From NCBI RefSeq assembly GCF_022376445.1, contig NW_025954982.1, positions 124,001-188,000 on the forward strand: a stretch of 64,000 nucleotides of DNA. The letters are read 5' to 3'. Of this stretch, positions 11,994 to 24,000 are shown one piece after another. Position numbers and translations under genes: made by a program. The DNA is from Fomitopsis serialis (Eukaryota; Basidiomycota; Agaricomycetes; Polyporales; Fomitopsidaceae). Position 1 is the stretch's first letter. The number at the start of each line of letters is the position of its first letter. Below the pieces are notes generated by a model, which ran no database searches, was not told the DNA's origin, and saw only the letters and a program-made list of their open reading frames with translations.

Positions 11994-13072
11994 TCACACC
12001 GGATTGGATCCCGTAATCTGCAGACACGTATCCTCCTATAGAATTGGGTCTAACCTACAAAGGTGGGGGCGGCCCTCGATTGCAAGCATGCCAGTGAGGG
12101 ACTCAACACGGCTCCCTGTATGCCTAGACATCAAGATCGCCACTTCCATGGCGCACTGAGGTGAGCTTTGTGTGAATGATGGGGTATGCAGACCGGCTTC
12201 CTTCAGCAAAGCTGCCCAGAAATAAATTGGCATCACCGTCGCTGTGATTCGGATGTAAGTGATTACCATCAGAGTCACACCTTACTAGCGCTTAGCACTC
12301 GTCGATACTCACCCAGACTGGCAGTAAGATCCACGGATCCGAAGGTTTTCTTCGCCGCTATCCAAGTTAGTGACATGTCTTTACCGCTCGATTTCATGAG
12401 TTTCGTGCAGACTGTTTCGTAAGAATGTGTATTTTCCAGGTCCAACTTGAATGGTGAGTCGCCTATATTAGGATTTTCTTCGGTTCGTACACCTGGCTCA
12501 TATATCGTCACCCAGCCTCTCGTGGGCAACCCTTACGTCCCGTTTGACCGAAGTCATTGCATTCTGACGCAATGTTCACAGAGACGAGCTTCTAGCGGCC
12601 TTGAGCCTCAGTGACTGGAAGAACTGAACGGGTCATTTAAATTTTGGTGCCAGTGGCAGGAGATACATAATACTAGCGCGTTAACGGTCCTTGTGATACA
12701 CTGGTTCGCACCTTCTGCAAGGGATTGGTTCTTTTCGGGAGAAGGTGCACTGATCACTGGCATCGGCATTCCGTGCTCCCGTAGTCACCTAGTGGTCCCA
12801 CGAATGAAAAGTAGCGCTGCAGACTCTGCAGGGCGTTCTCCTCAGCGGGCCTCAAGACGTAAGTCTGCTACTAGTGGCGTCTTTGTCAAAATTACTACTT
12901 TACAAAGTCACATCAGCCAAATCATCATACACACAGTTTGTATGAGACATGAGAAACAAGTATACAAGGTAGCAGACCACTCAAAGGTTTGTACATACAT
13001 CGTCGGCCAAACTATACGCTCTTCTCCCAGACCTACTAATCGTACACTGGCAAACCGACGAGTTCACTACTA
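11994..13072. other. Intergenic region with unassigned ORFs
   Basis: The minus-strand frame 12275-12529, followed across possible splice sites by 12036-12278, gives a weak candidate exon chain (WIAAKKTFGSVDL, then MPIYFWAALLKEAG). I recognise no family. The plus frame 12693-13094 is also unassigned. I treat the stretch as non-coding or decayed. Confidence 0.4.
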
Positions 13073-13906
13073 TCATAGCCGCCGTCGCCTCTGAGGCTTC
13101 TTGTGGTAAGCAACCCACCGACCACCGACCTTGTGCTCCATCACAATGATATTGCACGCTCTGCAAACGTACCGTCTAGCAGACCCATTGCCCCAGTCGC
13201 AATGCCACGAATGACGAACCTCCCGGCACTTGGCAAGACTTGAGTGCACAGCAACAGGTGCAGAGGGCTTTTCATTCCCGCACACGAGGTCAGATCCCGT
13301 TGTTTGCTCGACAGCGACAGCAAGCGTCTGCGTTTCCTTCAAGCTGCTTCAATGGTTTGCTTGTGGGGCCTGCGCAAGCGTTGAAGTTGGTAGGCGCGTT
13401 CTATAGAAGGATGTTTCTGCAAGGGGCGTAATCGAGGATCTAGGAGCGTGCCCTGTACGTCCCCCAGAGCTTTGGCCTTGGGCACAGGATGTTTCCGGCC
13501 GAGCATTGAGAACAGGAGAAATGCGAGAGACATGTGGGCTATCGTCACAGACACGGTCATGGTGTTTTCTCGTCGAGGTCGATGCAGGTTTGACATTGTA
13601 CTCGGCGCCGCTATCCTTCGGTAACTGAGAGCAATTTCCGATCTCGTTCATTGTCGCCGATACCGAGTGGAGTAGACCACCTTTGTTGTCGATATCCTCT
13701 CGTTTCATCGCATGAGCTTCGACCTCACGCCGCACAACTGAGTCTCCTGGATGACCAAGATTCGCATTCTTTACAGGACGCAGCAACTTGGCTATCGGCG
13801 TTCTTGGACGTTGAGCTGCCTGCAGCGAATGCACCACATCCCCTACCCAGTTCGGTCCCTCCTTACGCTCGATGATTATAACCGTGCAGTCAGTGCATTG
13901 ATAGGA
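13073..13906 (-). pseudogene. Decayed C-terminal Cys/His tail of the RdRP paralogue
   Basis: The frame continues past the TGA at 13907-13909 with SYQCTDC, which completes the first C-H-C-C motif (cf. RTYRCTAC in the intact paralogue). It runs through a Ser/Thr-rich stretch, meets a second in-frame TGA at 13349-13351, and continues to a second Cys/His motif (C-x4-H-x-W ... RRYVCRACN) ending at 13073. All three segments are in one frame. The tail was therefore once coding and now carries only the two stops. I see no GT...AG pair that would neatly splice out the first stop. Confidence 0.75.
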
Positions 13907-16900
13907 TCATGCAGATCCAGTCGTAGTTATCCTCCACGTATGTTCGGGGGCATTGGTGCACGATGGTGGATTTGAGGCCACGGGATTGGGCGGCGTGAGG
14001 TTGTACTCTACAGAGCGTGATTGGTCTGAACCGCCCTGTGCACCGTAGGACGAAGCCTGAGCGACAGAAGACGAGGTTACGATAATCGTAGTTGCGCTTG
14101 AGATGCGATTGCCACTCGAACTTGAAGTGGCGGATGGTGGTCCTTCGAGAGGTGCGGTCACTCGCGTGGCGAATGTGGCTTTGCTCACTGTCTGGGACCA
14201 GTCTGCCACAGCGTAAGCTAGGGACAGACGTTATCTGATGCACTCACCGTCGCGAATCCGATTGAGGTATACAAGTCCAATCCAAGCAAATGCGGGGTTC
14301 TTCTGCGCATAGCCATAATGATACCTGATAACACCTCCGTTGTTAGTAAGGTCTGACAAAGAGCGGGTGAAATCATAAGTAGCTGACCAGGCGGACACTC
14401 GGATTGATTGTATGTGCTTGACAAATGAGGTCTCTCCTGTCTCCAGAGACTTAGACATCGCTTTCTTCACTTCATATCAGTACCCACAAACCTTCGAAGT
14501 ACCGACTGCGGTAGCTAGTGAATACAGCATCAGCATGTTTGGACAACGCGCTGATGCCATGGGTCAGGATATTATCTTCGTGTCCATCTTGGAATGTGTT
14601 CATCAAAACTTTGACATTGTCGAGAGGAGTCATGAATCACTTACCACTCGTAGCCAACTCATCGCGCTTCACAGCCTCCTCAAGATCTTGGTTGAACTTC
14701 CAACAGACATTCGCTGCCTCTCTGTAAGAATCATCCCATGCGTGTTCGTCATGACCTCTGATGTCCAGAACAGGATCCAACGTATAGCTTGAGATTTTCG
14801 GAGGCTCACACGTCGGAATTAGTCGACGCAGGGTTTCAAGCGGATCCGTGAATTGAGCTACTAGATATTGGCCTGAGCGTCCAGCCTGGATAGCGTGAAA
14901 TCTGTCCCAGAGCATTCGCGTGAAGGCTGGATCGTGGAGATCGTCCTGGGCAAAGTCATCGCAAACGATTTCCTTATGAGACACGGTATCTGAGGGACTT
15001 ACAAGAGCACACTGAATCAACGGTTGCAAAGCGACTGCATGGGGATTGTGTGCTAGCTTCTCAGATCGAAGTGCATAATGATGCCACTGTTTCATCATGT
15101 CTTCTGGCAGTCGGCCGTACTTGTGCAGCATGAACACATCCAGCGCTGCGGCCTTCACATCCACAATGGAACCCTCTGACTTGACTGCGTCCTGATGGCT
15201 GCTCATGTGCGATCGACTGGTATTCGGTGTAGCCCGCGTTGCGCTGACAAGGTTTGTGTTCCAAGTCACGAAGTACTGGTGCTTGTCCAGAGCTCTTCAT
15301 TGTAATCAGAGGCTATCAACGGACGTACAAGCGGGTGCTGCTCACCCTGATACGACAGAGCCCAGTTTTGCGTGCTTTGATCTCTTCGAGAAGACTACGT
15401 TCGCATGTGAGACGATATTGTACCAGCAAAAGTAGCGTGATAGCTCACCGACACAATTGGTGAGGTGCCTCAGGCGTTCGCAACGCACCGCTTTGAACAA
15501 CCACATATCTGAGCAAAGATTATCGTACTGTTGGTGATGAATCCGACAATCGACTCACCTCCAGTAGAAAGAGATGATTCTCTGTCGCGCTGTCAGAACA
15601 GTGGACAAGACGCCGATTGAGGTATAGCATACCTTACGATCAACAGAGGTCGGTCTGACAAAATACCCTCTCCATCGGGAAGATTGATGAAAACCTCGTC
15701 TTGTCCAAGAATCCCCTCTTCGTCGACGACTCCATACAACCGAGCAGACTCCTGACAGTTTCAACTTCATCAAACAAGCATCAAAGGGTATCTAACTTTG
15801 GAGACTACCTCGACGCGAATGCTGAGATTTTGCTGTAGGGTCTTGTACTGCTGATGCTGGAACAGCTTCAGCATCCACTTGACGTAGCATTCCTGGAGAT
15901 CGTGCTTTGCTAACAGTAGGGAGAGTACTAGCATATGATACCCATGAGCAGAGCGGTCTACAAATTCAGTGAATATGCCCAGCTCACGTTCGCTGGTGAA
16001 GACAGAGGGCGATGCTTCCATCTCATTTGTCACGTATCGCAAGGCCTGTTCGCGATTGCGAGGGAGACTCGCGATCGCATTGAGATCGTCTGTGAGCAGT
16101 TCTTCGAATACCTGTGGACACGAGATGCATCGAATGCTAGTTTTAGCGCATGTCTCGATGAGCCTGAGACGTTGTGGAATGATACCTTCGGTGGTGTACC
16201 TAGCGTGAGTAGCTTGAGGATCGTTTCCGCGGTCAATCGTGAGGGCCCCGACCGACGAGAATAGCCAAGAATTTCCAACATAGTCATGCTGCTATCGTGT
16301 AGGTATACGGAACGCCGACAAGCAATCCAGTAATCGTCACCACCGCGATCCTGGCCCGTAAACCTCTGTCCAGCAGAGCACAACCGGGTGAAGTCTTCGT
16401 CTGGGTAGCGGACAAGTGTACCACTCCAGTCGCCGCGTTGTACATGAAAGACTGAGTAACATCGGGGATTTCAGATCGACCGGTACGAGAACACCAACTG
16501 GCCTTCTTCTGCAATCCACTGGAAACTCACCTGAAGTGTCCGGGGAAATTTGGACGTCTTCACAGATGCACTTGGCGATTGAATCTCTGATGATGCCGCA
16601 GTCCTTTGTGTACAGAGACTCGCTCGAATTATACAGATCATCTAGCAGAGCCACTCTGCCATTTGGGACCTGACCGAGGTAAATAACTCTTTTATCCAAG
16701 TGCATCAAGAGTGGTCAAGGAGCGACTCACGTCCAGGGCGTCCGTTGTGAAAGCGAATGATAAATCGAGACGAGTGGCAAACCTCCCATAGCCACTTCTC
16801 GCGCAGGCGGTGTCCAGATTTCCGAGTGCCTGGAGCAGTTGAGAGGCAGTCCAGGAGGCGTCTTCGCGAAAGAGCACTAGTGTGCCTTCCTTGACGTGTT

Positions 16901-17219
16901 TAGCGGTGAATCCAAGAAAGGTATAACTGGACGAGCGATGCGTTTTCAACGTATTGAGAGGGATCCTTTCGATCGGAATGGCTCACCGTTGACCATTCCA
17001 CAAGAGTCCCTTTGATATCAAACCCGCCACCTTTTGACGGATGAGAGATTCAACGTCATCCGAAGTCGCCCGTGGAACGGACAGGAAAAGAAGGCGCTTG
17101 GAATCGTCAATTACTCGTGTGACCCGCGAAGATCGCTGCTCCTGAAGCAGTGGAGGGTACACTTGACCGTCGGTCGAAAGTCGAGTGGCCCATACGTGCA
17201 CTGTAGGTACGTGCGACAT
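13907..17219 (-). CDS. RNA-dependent RNA polymerase paralogue with lost catalytic residues
   Basis: A minus-strand, multi-exon paralogue of the intact RdRP at 25218-29649. Start MSHVPTVHV at 17219; exon 1 ends at 16987. Conserved blocks share splice sites and phases with the intact gene wherever compared: VIDDSKRLLFLS, QRYTFLGF, CGIIRDSIA, RYPDEDFTRLC, RLYGVVDEEGILGQDEVF, RLRHLTNC, and the C-terminal thumb to YHYGYAQKNPAFAWIGLVYLN. Key differences: the catalytic loop DLDGD is ALDKH (15279-15293), losing two of three metal-binding aspartates; GGTKG is GDWSG (16420-16434), losing the conserved lysine; and the RNPSYSPAD block reads RESSLSTGD. The body is open in frame through more than ten exons. 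A stop at 13907-13909 truncates the C-terminal Cys/His domain. It cannot be an active polymerase by known chemistry. It is either a pseudo-enzyme or an early pseudogene. Confidence 0.85.
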
Positions 17220-17699
17220 TGCAGCGCAGTCAGGTGAGCTACATAGAATCACCACGCTGCCTCATATATGCGACCAGGACATCAGGAAAAAACCTTCCCC
17301 TGAATGCGGAAGAATAGAGGCAGTTTCGTAGGAATAGAAGATAAACAGCATTAATCTTCCTAATTCAATAACAGACCATATTCCGTGGTCCCCATGGGTC
17401 CGTGTACGAATACGCAGTAATACTCGAGTAATTAGTGTTCTCGTGAGTTACTGTAGCATGTTCACGCAATAAGTCATGGCTTCTGTGCCATTCTCAGCAC
17501 ATTCAATGAACATTCACTCTGATGTTCGTTCACACAGTGATTAGAAAAGATATTAATGCATTGCCGTGCATGAAATATACGTAGTACTACGAGTCCAATG
17601 TGAGAATCTTGATGTATCATGAGAGGTCCGAGGCCACGAGCAGATGAGACAGGTACTAGGGAGGGAGATAAATGACAAGCACAGGCAGTAAAGTATGAC
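17220..17699. other. 5' flank of the RdRP paralogue
   Basis: AT-rich DNA without gene-like frames. It should contain the promoter of the minus-strand RdRP paralogue, but I see no convincing TATA element. Confidence 0.4.
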
Positions 17700-19860
17700 T
17701 AGAGTAACAGTGACGGTGGGTCCGCGGGTCGACAGGTCACTAAGCGGGTCCGCAGGCAAGTCGGCGCGTGGACGAGTGACCAATCGCGTGGGTGATCGCA
17801 CGAATGCGCAGGTGGCCAGCCGGCCGAGCAGACGATAGCATGGGCGGGAGGGGGCATACGAGACAGATTGCAGGCAAGACAGAGTCGGGTGTGTGGGTGT
17901 AGAGCGAGATGGTATGTCCACGGGCATGGGCGCGTAGGTTGCGAGTGACAGGGGTGACAGTTCTCCATGTGGATGTATGTTCGCTGGCTGTCATAGACGG
18001 CGAGGAGGTACGCACACAGGTCGATGTTTGTCATGATACGGCAGGCAGGTGGGCAATCACAGGTGCGCGGTCAAAGCACCGAGAGCGAGCAGCTATGGAA
18101 GCAGCACGGAGGACAGGCACGCGCGCACGCGAGGACATGTGAACACGCGGACACAACAGAGCGGGGTGTGGACGCGAGAGGGCCAATGGGTGGACACGAA
18201 AGTGCAAGCAGGCGGGCGCGAGAAGGCAGTGGGCGGACGTGAGAAGACAGTGGGCGGGCGTGAGAAAGCAAATGGGCAGGCACGAGACGGCAAGTCGGCG
18301 GGTGCGAGACGGCGGCAAGAGGGATGACAAGATGGCGGGCGAGCGCAATGGCGGGCAAGGAAAACAGTTGGCGGAGCGGAACGGCGGACAGATAGGACAT
18401 GGTTCAGCAGGGCCTCGGCACATTCGTAGATGGCAGTGCAGGGAGATCGTGTTGGTGATGGCTCACCTTTGTATCGCGAATAGGGCCCTTGAGCCTCACA
18501 CTCAAAGTCTTTCGGCTGCGCGGTCGCTGGATGCGTGTGCCCTCAGTGAGAACGGTCGGCGGGTGCGAGAGTGAGCTAGGGGCGAGACACGGTAACTGGG
18601 AAAGACTAGCAGTAGGGCGAGTAGGTGGGCGAACAAGAGGGCAGCGAGCCAGAATGAGGACATGTGAGCGGGCGAGAGGGTAAGTGGGAGGACACGCGGG
18701 CGAGCAAGCAAGAGAGGGCGGGTGAACGAGTGAGACAGCGGGCGGCGGCGGGCGAGAGAGCACTGACGTGGCGCTGTGGCGGCGGTCAGATTCGATCGAG
18801 ATATTGTTTAGGGCAAGCAGCGCTCCCACTTGTTGCACGTCTCCGCGCCATCCGCCTGTCGCTCGTCACCCGTGTCGCCCGTCTGTCACCCAATCATCGC
18901 CCATCTCCAACTTGCCCCGTCTCAGCTAAGTACAGTCCCGCTGTGGCGCGAGCGTCGGCGCCGCTCGCGAATGTGCCAGACGGTCTGCATTCGGACAACC
19001 ACCACTATGCGCGACGCACCGTCATGCCATCCCAAACTCCGAATGCGACAAGCCCGAGCACGCAAGGCGGCGAGCCTGAGCACAACAATCGAGCACGGTC
19101 AAAGGAAGAGGGACAGCATAACATATGGCGGGCAGGAGTAGTGAACGAAAGGGAAGGGAAGCAGAGGTATTTAAATAAAACCCCGAAGTGAGTCGTCATT
19201 AGTGTATTTACTAAATATCTCTGTTCCTAGTTGCGATGCTCGAGCAAGTGCATTGACGAGCAACAAACTCGCAGCACGCTTCTCTACGGGCACGCCACAC
19301 AGTTACCCGTGTAAGTCTCTGCGACTGCCGAAAAGCGAGCAGACACTCTGACCTCTGGTGGTGTACCCCTCGATCTTGCTCACTCACCCCACCCTTCTCG
19401 CCTGTTTGCTTGTCATCGCCCACTCGTTCGCCCACTCGCCAATCCACCCTCGACTTCTCGCCGGCCCGCTATTGCCTCATCACCCACTCGCCCACTCTTG
19501 CTTGCTCGTCCGCTCGCCCGTTCTTGCCCGCCCGCCCACGTGTTCTCGTCTCCTCACGTTTTGCTTTCATTGCTAGCCTGGTCGACCGACCACCCGCCTG
19601 CGCCTGCGCTCCTGCTCTCACTTTCATACCCGTTTCTCTCGGCTTCTGGATCCGCACCCACTCGTGGACCCACATTGTCTCGCGCTACACCCACACGCTC
19701 GCACTCTGTCTCGCTCAGTGTTCCTCTCGCATGTACTCTCCTGTCCACGCTCTCGTCTGCTCAGCCGGCCGGCCACCCACTCATCCGTCCGCGCACCCAA
19801 TTGCCTGCGGACCCGCTTACTAACCTGTGGGTTCGTGGACGACTGAGGTGTGGTCGTCAT
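17700..19860. repeat. 2.1 kb imperfect inverted repeat of G-rich satellite-like DNA
   Basis: The left part (17.7-18.8 kb) is purine/G-rich on the plus strand and the right part (19.37-19.86 kb) is C/pyrimidine-rich, so they mirror each other. The outer arms match best: 17731-17915 against the reverse complement of about 19660-19836. They share TAAGCGGGTCCGCAGGCAA, a GGCC-GCCGGC-GAGCAGACGA block and GTGTGGGTGTAG-GCGAGA in the same order. CGAGCAAGCAAGAG recurs in both halves (about 18698 and, reversed, about 19495). The centre (18.8-19.35 kb) is ordinary sequence. Long Pro/Ser/Leu-rich frames here are by-products of composition. Confidence 0.8.
18205..18320 (+). repeat. Degenerate minisatellite with units of about 21-25 bases
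   Basis: About five consecutive variants of GGGCGGGCGTGAGAAGGCAGT follow one another, varying in the middle positions. This is the most regular part of the G-rich left half of the larger inverted repeat. Confidence 0.7.
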
Positions 19861-21001
19861 AGATGACTACGCATACGTGGTGGAGGACAAAGTGATCTTC
19901 GGGTCATGTGTAGTAGTGTACTACTAGTATACGTAGAATTGTTTAGGAGACACATCAATATAACCTCGTTGTTTTCACTGTGAACCTCGCGAATGAACTA
20001 CTGTTTCGGCACCTCTGTACAGAAAATTCCAATCATAACACTCATATTAGTACCTTTTTATTAACTGCACTCGAACGACGTGTCGAATGATCAACAATAC
20101 GGGATGTTATCACGAATGGCATCATGATTCCCAAAAGTCTACGTATTATGGAGAATCTTCGTCTGTTCGTTGTAATTCCCAGGGAGGGATTTTCCTGATG
20201 GAAGGCTGACTTGCAGTGGTGGATGTGCGAAATGAAGCGGTTTGTAGCTCAGCGGAGCCTTGGGAGTCGGCGGCAATGGAACCTGCCACAGGTTCCAAGT
20301 CAATCTCGGCGTTGCAGCCTCGCCAAGACGAGGAACCTTGCAGATGAGAGCTTACCTCCCCTGAGTCGGTAGGATGATGACGGACAGGAACTTTTGGCGA
20401 ACTTACCGAGGTATGTGTAGCGTCACAGCACGATATTGGAGACCGACTCCGAGTTGGTTGAGATGCATGCACCTCGTGTTTGAAACGCGGCAGTCTGCTG
20501 GTAATTCAACAGAGACAGTGCCTCAAGCAGGTTGTTATCTACAGATACATTGAGGTAAGCTGGTGCGTTAGGTTGTGTAAACCTCACTACGCACAATGTC
20601 AATGTTCCAGTCAACGGCACGTTTGTCGACTTGTTAGTCGATGCATTGTCAATGTTCTCCGAATAAGATCTAATGCCATAACAGACGCTTGTCTGCTCTG
20701 CAACGGAGACTAATACTTAGGAAAATGCACCCTGGGTGAATCGGTACTTAAGTATGCAAACCATTACCAGCTCCCCACTAAATAAGTATCGGTTAAGTAA
20801 GTCGAAAACAATGTTGCTTAGAAAGTCATTGTCAAAGTCAATAGAGAGTTGCATTGAATTTACTGCGATAAGACCCGCGCGTCAAATTCGCGCATCGCGA
20901 ATTCGAAACTGAGCGCCGTGACCAGCACCGACCTCCACTTGCAACTTGAACCTGAACTTCGACCATTCGTATCCCGCTACATCGTGCGACGGTGTGGTGA
21001 A
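19861..21001. other. Intergenic region upstream of RNA14
   Basis: Minus-strand frames at 20423-20620 (with NAPAYLNVSVDNNLLEAL) and 20146-20472 sit next to plausible splice donors (CTCG-GTAAGT, GGAG-GTAAGC) and could be exons of a small or partial minus-strand gene. I recognise no domain and found no complete reading. Confidence 0.35.
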
Positions 21002-24000
21002 ATGTCCGAGGCTCAACCAATGGTTGTAGATCCACCAGACTCTGGCGACGCGTCATTTCAAGTCGGCGAAGAAGACAAGACACAACCAACCGAGGAGATC
21101 TTGAACGCGTTGCGGCAACTCAACCCCAGCTCCTTTGCGCACGCCCAGAACGGCAACACGAATGTGCAGAGCCCTGTTAAGCAGGAACCGACGCCATCAC
21201 CTCCGTCAGAATGGGAACAACTGCGCGCACAATTGCGGGAAAAGCCTTATGATGCAGACGGGTGGCTGAGACTGGTCGACCTCGCAGAAGACTCTGGTGA
21301 CATCGACAGAATCAAAGAAACCTACGAGGGACTGTTGGAAGCATACCCAAACACTGTTCGCGACCCTTTTGTCTGCGTTTCAAGCTGCCAACTCACTGCT
21401 CGTCCAGTCTTCTGCCCAGATAGCCTACCTGAATCATTACACCGACAACCCCGAGACGTTTGGATCTGCTGTAGCCTTGTTCAAGCGCTATCTCACCAAG
21501 TCGTCTTCTGTGGACCTCTGGAAGTTCTACCTCACCTTCGTCAGGTAAGTGGCTCTCAGTCGAAACCGCTCCAGAAGGCCGCACGTTCGCAAGACTTGTC
21601 TGCTTCAGTGATATAACACACAGTCGTTTGCAAAATGGTACCGTTTTGCGTTTCCCAGCAGCTGTGGCTCTCCGCCCCTCATCCGCCACGGCAGGACGAC
21701 CACAGCACCTGCACCCCTCGTCCGAGATATTCGGCATACCTGGAATTGCGCTACATACCCTCCATCTTTCGTGACGAGGGTACGGGCTAGGTGTCCTTCA
21801 TACCGTGGCCAAGGTTGAGAGAAGGCTGTCACGGACCCGCTCTGTGCACTCTGCACAGGTAACGGGACTGACCAGGTCCGGTGGTGTGTCAGGGCCAGCC
21901 AAGGAGGGCCAAACAAGATGCTCGTCGCGCACATGCGACAACCATTATGCACACGACTGTAGGACACCAACGGGAACGTGGAGCGCATGCGTGTTATCCT
22001 GTGTGATAGCTTCGCCGGCTTGCTGGTGTGACGGACTGCTTCAATCCATACTCAATGCCACGAGACTGCTTGCATCGCGGCAGTTATCAACTCGTCTGAA
22101 CATGGTGTCTGATTCCGTGATTACAGGAGAGTCAACACTGGTCCGAACTCGCGTGAAGTAATCCGTACGGCCTATGAGTTCGCCCTGAACCATGTCGGCC
22201 AGGACAAGGACAGCGGCGACATGTGGAGTGACTACCTGCAGTTTCTGAAAGCCGGCGAGGTGTGTACCGAATCAGAACCATACACACCGGTTCACTCACA
22301 CGTAGACAGACGACGTCAACATGGGAGGAGCAACAAAAGATGGACGCAGTGCGCAAGGCGTATCAGCGAGCGGTGCAGATCCCGATAGACAACATCAAGC
22401 GGCTGTGGGAGGAGTACCAGGACTTTGAGAATGGGCTGAACAGGATCACGGTGAGCACCTATGTTCTCGCACCAAGCGCCACCGACGCTCATGAGAAGGC
22501 AGGCGAAGAAGTTCTTGTCCGACCTGCAGGAGAGTCACATGCAGGCGCGTACCGTCCTGACGACCCTACAGGAGCACCTGACCATCCTCTTTCCCCCTCC
22601 TCCGCCGTCGAGGTCGTCGCGGCCGCCGATATGGCTTCCCCGATCCCCGACATTCAACGCCGGCGACAGGGCGTTGGTTGGGCGGTGGCGTCAGTACCTG
22701 AAGTGGGAGGAGAGCAATCCGTTGAAGCTGGATGATAAGGAGAAGGGCAACCTGCACGCACGTCTTCAAGGCGTGTACAAGAAGGCCGTGGTCCGTATGC
22801 GGTTCTTCTCGGAGATTTGGTATGTGTCGAGCGTCTCTAGTACAGACGACTAGCTCACTTGCTTGTCGGGATAGGTACATGGCGTACGTATGGACAAGTA
22901 GTATTGGTAAAACGGACGAAGCTCTTGCTCTTCTGAAAGCTGGAATAGATGCGAATCCGTCTAGGTAGGTTTTGTGGTACTGATCCTCTTGACGGCGCTG
23001 ACGTCACCCGTAGCTTTGTTCTCAACTATGCCTACGCAGAGGCGCAAGAGACGGCGAAAAATGTCGCGGAAGTGCACTCGACATTCGAGAAGTTTCTTGA
23101 TGTGCTCAAAACGGACCTCGACGCGGTCGAGAACAGGATCAACTCGGCCAACTCGTCGTTCTCGTCGAACATCTCTCCGTCGCAGAAGACGGAACCGGCT
23201 GAGAACTCCCAGCCCGACCCCAGCTCACAGTCGCAAGGTGGCTCATTCGCTACGGAAAAGTCGGACGAGAAGCCGCTCAAGAATAAGGAGCTCACCGAGC
23301 GGCGGACAGAATACGGCATCGCGTGGGTGTCGTACATGCGATTTGCTAGACGCGCGGAGGGCCTGAAACCGTCGCGAGCTGTGTTTGGTAAGGCGAGGAA
23401 GGAGCGTTGGACGCCCTGGGAAGTGTACGAGGCTGCTGGTGAGCGTAGTCGCCTTAATCTTCGTACGACGACGATTGACTGGCGTGATGGATGCTAGCGC
23501 TGATGGAATACCACTGCAACAAGGCGGCCGATGTCGCGAACCGCATCTTCGAGAAGGGGATGGAGACGTTCAGCGACGAAGCGGACTTTGTCCTGCGGTA
23601 CCTAGGATACCTCATTTCGATTAACGACGAAAACAGTAGGTCCTCGTTGGTTTCATACGAGCTCTTCGTGACTGACATGCTCGGTGCAGATGCTCGGGCG
23701 CTTTTCGAGCGTGTCATTGGCACATTCCCGCCTGAGAAAGCGCGGCCGTTATGGGAGCGCTGGTCGAGATACGAGTATCAGTATGGCGACCTCGAGGCTG
23801 CGCATAAGCTCGAGAAGCGCATGGCAGAGGCATATCCGAACGGTGAGCACGCTCCCAGAAAGGTCGTCGTCTCTTGGTTCTGACCGATCTATGTAGACCC
23901 TCCGATCAAGCGCTTCGCGGAGCGGTACAAGTATCTGGGTACGGATGCGATCGCCAACCGCGACCTGGGCTTCAGCCTCTCTCGCCAGGGCAGCGGCAGC

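Noticed and set aside
17553..19866. Long Pro/Leu/Arg-rich frames on both strands as cell-wall or collagen-like proteins
   Set aside because: They occur in several overlapping frames on both strands of the G-rich inverted repeat and follow its composition; no signal peptide or consistent splicing was found.
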